From Tanypteryx hageni (taxonomy: Eukaryota; Arthropoda; Insecta; Odonata; Petaluridae), in the NCBI GenBank assembly GCA_028673005.1, contig CM054116.1:18857840-18921839 (forward strand): 64,000 nt of DNA, read 5' to 3'. The translations under genes and the position numbers were made by a program. This document shows, piece by piece, positions 39,200 to 50,069 of this stretch. Position 1 is the stretch's first letter, and every line of letters starts with the position of its first letter. The notes beneath the pieces were generated by a model, which saw only the letters and a list, made by a program, of their open reading frames with translations, was not told the DNA's origin and did not search any database.

Positions 39200-42100
39200 A
39201 ACATTGGAGGTGCAAAAAGTACAGGTTCTAAGAATCTTTTCCGGAAATTATCGGACAACTGTAGTAGAACATTTGTGGGGATCCGTTGCACGGAACACAT
39301 TTACATTAAAACGGTCTGTGGAAGTTGGTATTGTAAAAATATTCAGATTTGTTCATATGGACACGGTACGAGTGGAGACACTGAAATCATTTTGTGATTT
39401 TAACGACAAATTTTGTCGCATACGAGCACAAGATTTCTGAGACTTATGCTTACTCTTGAAAGAATAAATACTAAAAATGGTTCAACAGCTTATTTTTTTA
39501 TCAGTTGAAAATGCACCCGTTATTCTTCCGAAATTTGCCGAAGATCCTAAGTCAGCACTTTAATTCTAGTTCTTACACAATGTTGATGCCATTTCCAAAA
39601 TGGAGGGGAAGCCGCATGTGAATTTTTGCGCATGTATAAGAATTTGGAAGAGAAAGAAATCTAAGTTATTTCCGCCCAAAGTGAAAGAATTGGAGAGGAA
39701 AAGTGCTAACGATGGTACAGCCTTCCCTCGTTTTACGAACTTAATTCGTTCCACGAAAACTGTTCGTCATGCGAAAACTCGTAAAACAAAGATTATTTTC
39801 CCATTGCATCGTCAAACGGTAGTTCGTAAAACGAGGGAAGGTGCATTCATTCATCCATCCATCAAGATGATACAATCCAATTAAGTAAAGGACGAAAATT
39901 GGATGCACTCGAACAGCTAGAGATAATTATTTGTAAAGACTCGCCCCTCTTAAATAAATACCTTTTCCACAATCATTCGGCTCTATTTAGCTTACCGAAT
40001 ATTTTTTTAAAACTTTGTATGAACATTGTTGTCTTTGGCCCTTTTACCAAGTTTTCGTAACTTTTTGTAACATTTGGCTAGTATGATGCTTTCGCCTTCG
40101 TTTCCCAACCGCTCATTCAATTACCTTAATCACCTGATGATGCTGCGATCGTAGTGAAACCGGTCGTGTTTAAATTTAAATTTGTGGAAACTACAAAGTC
40201 ATTTTTTCATTATTACATATTGGAAATTATGTGACTCAGCACTTGGGCAAAAGAAATATTTTATGGAACTGTAAAATAATTTTATTTTTCTGAGATTTGA
40301 ATAAGCTTTGTTACTTTTTGTTTCATTAAATTGTAAATTTTTTTGAGAAACTTAATAAACTTCATTTCATGACTACGTATTGGTTTTATGTCATCCTGAT
40401 GTTTTGCTCTTCAGGCTGAAGAGCAGGCGCATGACCCCTCCTCTCCTCACGTCAGAGGTAGTCAACCGCCGGGAAAACACGTGAGTGTTACCCTATTTAT
40501 ATGGTTAATCTATATATGTCTGTGTAATAATAAAACAATAAATACATAATTATATAGTCAACAACAAAACATTAGTTCTCCTATCAAAAGATTGAAAATA
40601 TAAATAACAATTATCTGTTGAATTGCATTTATGTTCTTTGTAATGTTTAGATGCTTCTACCAGCTTCCTTAGTAGACCATTTTTTCCCCAGGTCAGATTT
40701 TGCGACGAGGTGACCGCGTCAAATGGCAATGGACACGCAGAATTGGTAAATTTTCATTCAAGTATCTTATTGCGCCGCCCCAGCTCGCTGCTCGCAACAA
40801 TCCCGTAATGACGTTTGGCGGACGTTCTGCCTGCTAACATTCTTGCAGCTTCACAGAACGATATAACATTAGCAAAGTATTTCAATCAAGTTCGATAAAT
40901 CAAAATTCATTCTTTACCTTTTTGCGAAAAAATCTTCTTAGGATTAATTTTTAATTATTTTATTACGATGGTGGCCTGAGTCGCGCGCGGACATTTTGAC
41001 AGCATGGGAAAATTTTTCCCGTTTAAAAAATAAAATACCATTTGCGAATAGGTTTAGTAAATGTTTGCCAGTAAATATGTAATACTTCTCATAACCAGCG
41101 ACTTCAGCGAGGGCCAAAACGAGTATAGTGGAGCGAGGGGTTGTCGCGTGTAGCCCATGGAGCGGATGTAAACGGCTTGTGCACCATCGGCGCCAAAGTT
41201 GGAGAATCTAGTAAAACTTAAAAAACGTGTTAAAATTTGCACCGGCACCGATATTACAATTCTAAGATATTTTGATACGCTAGAGAAAACTGCCCTGCAC
41301 CACGGTTTTCGGATTTCCCATGTAAATCAAATGGGAAGAATAATAGATCCTGGAATCGAACCCGAGACGTTCAATATTCGAAACAAAAACTAACCTCGGG
41401 AGCTCGGCTCCGGTAGCGGGAGACTTCCACAAAGTGTCATGAAAAGCGGTCGATTGGTGCAAAAGTTCATAGATAGGGGTTCAAGAGACGGTCCGGCGTC
41501 GGCGGCCGAGGAAGGAGAGACAAGGATGAAGAAGAAGACCTCTCGTTGGAGCCGGACGGGACGGAGGAAAGCTAAAATTCGACAAGTGCGTTGAGTTATA
41601 CAGGTTGTAACGCGCCAGGGTTGTGGGGCGCGGCGGGGGGGAGAGTGGGGCCGTCGGGGGCGGGTAGGGCTGTCGTCGTAGGGGGAGGGAAGGGATGGAG
41701 GTCGGGGACCGATTTCGGGGCTTCTTGGGCCTCTGAAAACTCGTGAGGCGATTCCTGGGGGATAGATTTCGTGGGGCAGATCTGTTCGGGAGGGTCGCTG
41801 GGCGTCCAAAGAGGCTGCTGCGAGGTGGGATATTGGCGAAAAAAAATTTTTCGGGGATGGGTGGGCGGGCGGGCGGTGGGTGTGAGATTGATTGATTGCA
41901 AATGTTTTATTGTTTGGGGAAATTCGTTCCATAGTCTGCAAGCGGTAATAATGATGGAACGCTGAAAATTACTGTCTTGTGATGAGGAATAAGGAGTTTA
42001 TGCCTCCCTCTGGTATTACGGTTATGTACAGTGTCTAAACTCCTGAATTCCGTGGAAAGATAATGTGGATTGTTATAAGTAAGTAATTGGTATAGTAAGG

Positions 42101-42694
42101 AAAGCAATGGAACCGTCTTCGGGACTTCAAATTTAACCAGTTTAGCTTCACGAGTGAATCAGAAATGTGGTTAGGGATTAGGTATAGTTGAATTTGCTAT
42201 GTAGGCCAGGGGTCGGGAAGCTGAGGCTTCTGAGCCACATGCCTCTCTTTCATGACTTTCGTGCAGCTCCCTACATTAAATCTCTCAATTAACCCATTAT
42301 TCCCCAAAACGTTTTTTTTGCGTATTTTATGAAATTTTTGTATTACTATACATGAAATTGCCTTCTTTGGTAGCTTTTTCTTTTAAGTACTAAATGTAAA
42401 AATTAATTCAACTATTCTTGTTTTGTACACCTTCAAACATGTATATTTTTTTAAACTGCGAACTTGCGAAAAAAAGAATTTGCGTCAAAAATCTATTAAT
42501 TTCAAATAGCAAAATTTCAATAAATACAATTTTTCATTCCAGAATAGTTCATATTATAGACCACTTAGCATACACTTCTACTTTAGTTTAACTAATTTTA
42601 TGATGCCTGTTACATAGCTTTTAATTTTACAAAAAAGGAAATTAAACAATTTTAATTCTAGCACATGTAATTATTTCATATAAAAAACTTAGGG

Positions 42695-42977
42695 TAGTGG
42701 TTCCCAAACTGTGTGCCGCAGTAGATTTTTATGGGTGCCGCAAAAAAACTTTGTTTAGTACATAAATGAATCAAGGATTTTCATGTGTTGGTGAGTAATT
42801 GGGCATTGAATTTTTTCTAATACATTGATTAAGTGGTAGAAACAATGAATGGATGTGTCCAAAGATTGTAACACCCGTATCTAAAAATATAAAAAGCTTG
42901 TTACAAGGCTGGTGAGACGCGAAAACCTCTTTACCTTAGAAAGTATGCCGCAACTTAAAAACGCTTGGGAACTACTG
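42695..42977. mobile_element. hAT-type MITE, unit 3 copy
   Basis: Same 283-bp element as at 880-1162, at the equivalent place in unit 3, with the same imperfect target duplication. Confidence 0.75.
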
Positions 42978-45833
42978 ATTTAGGGTGTCGAGGAACATAG
43001 CACTCTTTACAAATAAATATTGTCCTCTTGGAACAATGTTTACAATGGCGAAAGCGTGTTGATCCCTTGGTAATTACTTGGTCTCTGACATCGCGTTTGA
43101 TTGAATCCAGTCCGAGCGAAATAGATGCGCGTGGATCTCTCCCAGCGGTCTCTGAGCCATAACGTCGCAAAAGGAACTAAACACATTCCCTACGAAAATC
43201 TAAAATGGAATATTGTTATTCAATTAACTTCTATAAACATACCACCCTTCTTCGCAGGAAACATAGACTGCCCACCCAATAAAAGAACACCACCACTTTT
43301 TCGTTCAATTAGTTGATCTGTACTGCGCAACGTATTGATCATTCACATCAACCCCACACTTATTTAAATAATACTGCTAAAGTAGTGAAAGGTAAAGGTA
43401 CGGTTGTATTCAATTTCTTGGCTACTGAATAGCGCCTAACATTTTTTAAGAAAGAAAACAAAGTTTTGTAAATAAGAAAAATTGGCAAAATATGTGATTA
43501 GTATACCTAAAAGGGAAATCTTATCTGCCCAGTGGCAACATTTGTTGCCACCTTAGTTTGCTGTCCAACTACGGTGGTGAAAAAAAATATTTCTAGATCG
43601 TTATTTTTTCATGTTAACTCTTACACAATGTAGAATTTACAAATAGAAGGAGAGAGAGAGATTATAATAAAACATTTACGGAAATTATATTCTACTTAGG
43701 GTAGAAAGATGACAAGAGGCCAATAGAAATGGACGAACATAAAGAAACATTTGAAATTTTTGTTTAAACGGTATGGAAACAAAAATAACGCGGGCATTGA
43801 ATATTTATTATAGAATAAATTGAGATTATAAAAAATATAACTACATTTTCAGGTCGCTCTAATGAAAAGAAGAATAATTCTAAATTGCTTGGTAACAAAT
43901 GTTGCCTCTGGACAGATATGGGTTAAAACTAAAACTAAATTGGCTTCGTTAATAATCTTAATAAAAATTGCGGAAAAATAAAAAGATGGGCCTATTATTA
44001 GAAGAACCGTTTTTTTAACAGTTATAGTCGCAAAACGTGAAACGACGGCAAGACTAATGGGGGATGGGGTGGATGATCGCCCCCGTCATCCCCCGTGGAT
44101 CCGCCAATAAACGCTGCTCTTCTTATGTTACGCGTTATTCATTACTTGAAAAAGTGTCTCTTCTCGTGAGAAAGGGTGCCGACGTCTGTCCTAGGCGGCC
44201 GCCTAGATCGCCTGGCCCTATATTCGCCCCTGCCCGTCAGCATTATTATATCCGATTAAAGCACTTCTAATACGGTTTTTTGTATCTACTATGTCATTCA
44301 ACCATTATCTATAATATACTGCCGTGGTTTCGCCATGCCGTCTGCCCCTCTGTCTGTCTGTCGGTCGGTCTGTTCGCTGTTCTAGAGCCCAAACGCGTAC
44401 ATAAAATCGTATCATATCTCGTATTTGGGCAATATATAATCTTTTGCAGACCCCATTTTCAGAAAAGTGACATTGCACAAAAATAAAGGGTAGTTTATTC
44501 ACCACGATTTTTAGAAACATTTTATTTACTCAGAAATGGCTGGAGGGAATTTTATTAAAATATATCCAATTGTAGATCCTGATGTCACAATTAATACTGC
44601 TTAATCCATATGACTCTTACAGTCACTATATGCCTTCCAGTGACATTACAATCTACGCAAAGCGACCTTACCTAAGCCCTATGACGCCACGCCTTCGCCG
44701 AGAACCACTCAAAATCTTACTACAGCATTACGGTTAAACTAAATCGAATGATATCTGACATTAGTTGATGATATCATTCATAAAAGACATTCTGAAGACA
44801 TGAACGATATTTCGCAAAAATTAAGGGTACTTTATTTTCGATATTTTAAAACAAAATCTTACTATAGCCTTACGGTTAAACTAAATCGAATTGTATCTCA
44901 TATTAGTGGATAATGTCGTTCATAAAAGACATTCTGAAGAGATGAACTATATTGCGCAACAAATAAGCCATAAACGCCGCCAACTCGAGCGCCGCGGCGA
45001 AGGGCGACGCGGGGGAAGGGGAGGGCGTGGAGGTTTCACAGCCTCCCGCATCGGCGTCCAGCGTTGCGGACTTATTGGAATATCTACTTGATCTGGTAGA
45101 TCTGGTAGAATGAGCCTACCATCTGGTAAGCGAATATTCTATCTAATGGTATATTAGAATTTCTGGCGATATCAATAAAAATTTGATAGATTTTCTAGTA
45201 GTTTTTAAAAGTTGCCCTTTTTCTACGCACCATAAAAAATTATATACAGATTTTCGTATATTTTTAAGCAATACAACTTTAATATCAAATAACCTGTAGT
45301 CAGGCCACCAGTGAGACTCAGAGAGGTCCGAGCCACATCCAGATTTTGAGGCCCCTCGCCGTAATAAATATAAAAATGTTAGGCATTATGTAACCCACTT
45401 TGGTGGTCAGGGTTCGCTGAAAGGTTACAGCGGATTACACTGGGGGTAGGAGCGTCAAGCTTGCACTATGTAGCACTCGTTCGTAAAATCTTCTGACCTC
45501 CTAAAGAAAAGATATGATCCGAAAAAATATATTGGTGACAGTGCTTTCCACCCAGACAAGAATGCAGAGCACATTGAAATCGCTCCCTAGAGAAATTCTT
45601 TTAAAAAGTAAGTGCAAATTGAAAAATTCTCTGCGTTAAGTAAGAGGAGTGAGGAGGATCTGATTGAGGGTTTATACCGTTTAGCCAAAACTGGGGAAGT
45701 TGTGACACATAATTCTTGGATGTCCTGCAAATGGTATAATCGCATTGTACATTTGTTTTTGGCGTGTCCTTTTCTACATTCATTATTGATATTTCGATGT
45801 ATAAAAAGATGAATAAATACATTTACCTATAAG

Positions 45834-45942
45834 GTCCGAGCCACATCCAGATTTTGAGGCCCCTCGCCGTAGTAAATATAAAAATGTTAGGCATTATGTA
45901 GCCCACTTTGGTGGTCGGGGTTCGCTGAAAGGTTACAGAGGA
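45834..45942. other. Templated insertion in unit 3
   Basis: About 107 bp starting GGTCCGAGCCACATCC replace about 85 bp present in units 1 and 2. The insert is a near copy of 45328-45434, about 500 bp upstream, but with about four differences, more than between the tandem units. Short shared bases (AG on the left, AT on the right) lie at the joins. Confidence 0.75.
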
Positions 45943-46359
45943 TCGATTAAAAATCAAATTGTAAGTTACGTTCGATGTCACTTCATCTTTTCTGAATGGA
46001 AGATGAACAAGGGCCCTCTTTTCGACAAGCCCCCCAGATAGTGCCTGTGCATAATTCCATCTCTGAAAAACTGCCAAAATTTGAGGGCCCCTTAAGCTTG
46101 AGGACAAATGCCCCCCCCCCACATTTTCATAGGGCCTGCCTATAGTTATTTTGCACCAGATAACCTTCCACGACCGATATAGCTTATGTAATGGAAAACC
46201 ATAAGAAATTTAGTTTAAATCACGTCGGTGTTTTTTATAACATTCCATTCTATATAAATACCAAATTAAGGTAATTAACAAATTGTTATAATATCAATTG
46301 TGAAATTTTTGTATAACATAAATTACTCATGGAAAAATAGCTAAGTGAATTTACATTTT

Positions 46360-46969
46360 AATTAAAAATTGATTATACAGGCTTTTTTATTGGAGAATAT
46401 TTTCATTAAATCTGAATAATCTATATTTTATGCGATGTCATTTTCGATGGAAAGGGTTGCTAATTGTGTCAATTTTTCCTGGGAAATCGATGATCAAAGA
46501 TAAGTTTTAATTAATTTTGAGAAACTTCTTTTGGCACTAGCGACAGAAACAGGTGTTGTTAATAAAATCCTTAATGCAATCCAAATATTAGAATAAAGAT
46601 CTTGCATTTCGTTCTGTTTAATAAAATTTAGAACTTGTAGCGGCGTTATTTTATCAGTATCTTTTAAAAAACTTTTAATACTAACAAGCTCATCACACAA
46701 AACAATGCTGTCTATATCAGCTTTTGATCCTGCAGTTAGAGTTGCACTTTCCTTGTTACCGTTTATTACATTGTTGCATGAAACCTTTCCCTCCGGCAGG
46801 GGGCGCCGGGCGGCTGCCCAGTCCGCTCACCGTTTAAATTATGTGCAAAAAATAATTGTCTTACTACAATAATAATAACAAAACAAAATGCACCAGCACC
46901 CTTTGGCACCCCTTAAATATCGGCGCCCTGAGCACGTGCTCCAATCGATTGTACCTTGAGCCGGCCCTG
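46360..46969 (-). pseudogene. hAT transposase C-terminal relic abutting the array end
   Basis: The minus strand reads ILLTTPVSVASAKRSFSKLI, then after one stop SISQEKLTQLATLSIENDIA, the C-terminal hAT dimerisation domain of the ZMYM/DUF4371 type. The right edge, read inverted, is CAGGGCCGGCTCAAGGTAC, a typical hAT terminus ending at 46969. The central transposase is missing. The other terminus and target duplication were not found, and the tandem array stops at or inside this relic (46347). Confidence 0.6.
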
Positions 46970-47629
46970 CTCATAAGTGTATATGAGAGAAAGAAGACTA
47001 CAGTGAAAAATTGAAACTTCACAATGAAAGCAATTTTTAAAACAAACTCCTACACTGTACAGATCTCAAAAGACTTTTATAGAGATAATCAGTTAAAATA
47101 TACCAAGTTTACAGAATAAATTTGTTTCGCAAAAGGGACTTGATATCTCAAACAAATGTCTGATAGTTTGTGCATCTCTCGACAACGACAGGAACCAAAC
47201 AGACTAAATTCAAACACACACACAAACTCAATCACACAGATCTAAAAAAATTTAAGTGAGGAAAGGAAGCTCTCATCATCATCAGCAGATGATAGTGAAT
47301 GAAGGGGGAAGAATCTCATGTGAGGTATTTAACGGCATGAATGTGAAGGGGGGAATGGGAGGTCAATGGGTAGACTGTAGAGAGAGGAATGGTAGAGACA
47401 GTCTGTTGGTGTTTGCATATGTATAATTTTTCATGTCTAATTTGTATACATTATGTTAACAGGGTTAAGCATTTGATAGCGATGGGATGACTGGTTTCTA
47501 GTATGTGTGCGACCATGCTTGAGATGTTAAATCTATTGTTTAAAATGTAAACTAGTGTGATTGCCAGCCTAATATGACTGTATGTGTGGATTAAGTATTA
47601 AATTTAAGGCACTTCCCATTCTTCTCCCT

Positions 47630-48040
47630 TATCTCTCTCTCATCATCCTCCTTCCCATTCTCTTCTCAATCTCGCCAAAATAAAGAACAGCATCTATCTC
47701 TTCCACTCTCTCTCCTTCTGTCTCCCTCCCTCTCTCCCTTTATCTCTCACTCCCTCCCTCTCCTCCTCTGAAAAAATAAACTTCCTAGTCTTATTCTTGC
47801 CCTAATAAAGAACATTATCTATCTATCTCTCCCCTTTTCTTTGTCTCCCTCCTCTGGAAAAACAAACTTCCTAGTCTTATTCTCGCCCTAATAAAGAACA
47901 TTATCTATCTATCTCTCCCTTTTTCTTTGTCATCCTCCTCTCGTTCCTTCTCCCTGTAAAGGTTAAATATAAGAGTGGACCTTATGTTCCACATTTTGCC
48001 TGAATAAAGACATCTATCTATCCTCTCCAACATCTCTCTC
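47630..48040. repeat. Pyrimidine-rich satellite-like stretch with an 86-bp repeat and AATAAA tails
   Basis: CTTCCTAGTCTTATTC recurs at 47781 and 47867 (86-bp period). AATAAAGAACA or a near form followed by TATC-rich sequence occurs four times (about 47679, 47803, 47889, 48003). The AATAAA plus tetranucleotide tail looks like repeated 3' ends of a retroposon. TCTC microsatellite fills the rest. Confidence 0.6.
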
Positions 48041-48483
48041 CTTCTCTTGAGATGGCAATACAATCTCGAGGTTTAACAATGACATGGTCAGCAAGGCAAC
48101 ATCGTTAACAGGCTTAAATCTTTCCAATGAATATGATTTAAAAGCAGAACTTGAGCGACTTACAATCATAGGCAAAATATGACAATAAGAATAAGAAACG
48201 TTATTTTTCTTCAAAATGGTCCAGGTCTGAAAATTGTAGGCCAATTATTCCTAATTTTGACTTGCAAAAGAGTAAAAGCCTTCAAGTCGAAAGATTGATT
48301 TTTACGTGTTACCCTATGAGAAATAGAAATTATCTGCTGGAGTTGAAGATGGGTCTTTTTTGAGGATTTTTTTTCATAAACGGCTTCTACTGTAAGAATC
48401 AAGCATTCCTAACAAATTTCAATTTTCTTGGTCTAGTTGTATTTTCATGCCTTCAATTGTCTTTCTCAATAATTATCTGAAAT

Positions 48484-48945
48484 TCATAAATGACAAACCT
48501 TTTTAAGTTTATGGGAAGGATTGTTTAATTTTAGATAACCCTCATCTGCCCTTTGCCTATTGAGGAAGTTAACAGCCCAAAAAATTCTTGTTCTTACATA
48601 CAAGGAGAGAAAAATGTCCTTACTTTTAGCACAAGGGAGAGTCAGATTTTTGAAATTTTCTTCCTCACTAAGTAAAAGCCCTATTTTCTTGGCAAGGTTT
48701 TGTTCTGCCATCACCCTACCAAAAACTTGAAGGAAAACTTCCTCCCAGTCCTCTAAAATTGAAAAAATTTCCCTGCATAGAAGAAAAATTTTATCGCATT
48801 CCTTCCCCGGCTCACCATAACTTTTTAAGTAACTAAGTATCTGGTAATCTTCAGCAAAGAAATTCTCGGCACTGAGAAGAAACCCCTTGCACTTATCACA
48901 GATGTGGATTTTATTGAATTTTGTGCAAAGGTAGCCACAATGGTG
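48484..48945 (-). pseudogene. Possible P-element/THAP9-type transposase C-terminal relic
   Basis: One minus-strand frame of about 150 codons is open. It begins HCGYLCTKFNKIHICDKCKG, a C-x4-C...C-x2-C arrangement, continues with FFAEDYQILSYLKSYGEPG and an LLCREIF segment, and ends VRTRIFWAVNFLNRQ. This order (a Gly-Tyr-rich cysteine motif, then K-YG, then a basic aromatic helix) resembles the tail of P-element/THAP-type transposases. No start, THAP finger or DDE core was seen. The assignment is tentative; a host gene fragment is an alternative. Confidence 0.35.
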
Positions 48946-49452
48946 AATTCACAAGTCTGAAATATATTATTAATTGTTTATTTCACACTAATAGGATCTT
49001 TTGCATTCTCCCGAATCACTTCAGTTTTTGAAACCTAATGCGGCCCGCCGAAGCGTTTGCGTCTTTTAAATGCGGCTCCCCCTAAGAATCCACAACATCT
49101 TAAGAGTCTTAATACGTTGCCCCCCCCCCCCCTTACTTACTCGCACAATATATTTTTAACGTGTCGGGAAATCTGGCAACGCCGCATCACGTGGACTTCG
49201 CGTCAACATCCATTTCGCCGAGATAAAAAGAGTTTTAAAAATTCGCTTGTTATATTTTCTTTATTTATTTCAGAAGAACCGAATTTTGCTTCGTCTGTTG
49301 GCGAATGAGAACGAGCAATTTCATGAGTAGTTATGCCCAGGTGTCGTACTCTGTAGCAGCAAAAAGTGTATAATCCTTGGTCTTAAACATTGGAACGGGC
49401 ATGGGGTTTTTTACACTATCTCGTTGCATCTCGCTCTGGTCGCGAGTACACG

Positions 49453-49466
49453 GTTGCCATGGAAAC
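49453..49466. promoter_or_regulatory. Strong X-box-like motif in single-copy DNA
   Basis: GTTGCCATGGAAAC matches the classical RFX X-box GTTGCCATGGCAAC at 13 of 14 positions and is nearly palindromic. No confident gene follows; an open frame from the internal ATG at 49459 runs to 49641 with no recognised domain. Confidence 0.4.
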
Positions 49467-49789
49467 GGGTTGCGAGGGGGGAGAGGGAGAGTTTCGATGT
49501 CCTGATTGGCTGTTCTATTTCCGCATCTGTTGGTATGGTTTAGAGAAGGGACAGGTTGATGCGGTGCATGGTTACCGTAAGGAAGACGTCGCGAATATGA
49601 AAAACTTCTTCGTTGCCTTGGGAATCGGACTGGACGCCTAGCCCAGAACTTCTTAGCTACTTAGCTGAGTACTCTATAATGGTCCTATTTAAACGCGCGA
49701 TGTTGTATTAAATGCGTGCCGTTATGATTTACGAAATATTACTTGTTTTATAAATGTGTTTCGCATGTCCCCCTTATAACTTTTTAACC

Positions 49790-50066
49790 AACAGTTTTTG
49801 TAGCGAACTTTGAAAGTCCCGTGTTCGATTCCAGGAACTCTCCTTCCCGTTTGATTTACATGGGAATTCTGAAATCCATCGTGCTGGGTAATTTTCTCTC
49901 GCACATTAAAATATCTTAGAATTGTAACAACGGAGCGAGATTTGTACTGTTCTCTGGGGAAAATAATGTAGATTCTAATTTACATCGTAGAATTTTACTT
50001 GCCGTTCGCATTTCTTGGAATTTCGCGTAAATACTGTCGTTTGTACAGTTTCTATCACTCATTACG
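49790..50066 (-). repeat. SINE-like dispersed repeat, single-copy region
   Basis: Matches 14128-14397 over about 270 bp, including TTCGCGTAAATACTG and TCACTCATTACG at the right end and a B-box-like GTGTTCGATTCCAGG at 49812-49826. Several small indels separate the copies, so it is old compared with the tandem array. Confidence 0.55.
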
Positions 50067-50069
50067 GGC

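Larger units (their letters stand above)
20911..41816. repeat. Tandem segmental duplication, unit 2 (complete period)
   Basis: This is a full-length copy of unit 1, with the same order of repeats and exons. Differences are mainly single bases and 1-4 bp indels, for example a shorter TA microsatellite at 26607-26674. Private differences include stop codons in the Tigger relic (32255 and 32339) and in the hAT relic (near 38276). Confidence 0.95.
36127..45113 (+). pseudogene. Third copy (C) of the membrane-protein gene, last exon broken
   Basis: Exons 1-5 are present with intact splice sites at 36127-36139, 36735-36910, 37141-37191, 40415-40480 and 40692-40745. In unit 3 the last exon has lost its acceptor and first 82 bp: the deletion joins intron sequence ...AAATAAG to the exon interior at about 44967, leaving only 44967-45113. 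A transcript could not use the normal last exon and would read through or end early. Exons 1 and 2 are identical to copy B. Exons 3-5 carry four differences, all changing amino acids (H75N, F93V, R95G, R106C). It may be non-functional or have a new C-terminus. Confidence 0.55.
41817..46347. repeat. Tandem segmental duplication, unit 3 (truncated, rearranged)
   Basis: The copy is colinear with unit 1 positions 1 to about 5006. After the shared TAAGTGAA at 46340-46347 it changes abruptly to unrelated hAT-derived sequence. It carries two private rearrangements: loss of about 508 bp (counterpart of unit 1 3155-3662) at 44966/44968, and replacement of about 85 bp by about 107 bp copied from a nearby hAT-like repeat (45834-45942). 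Confidence 0.93.
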
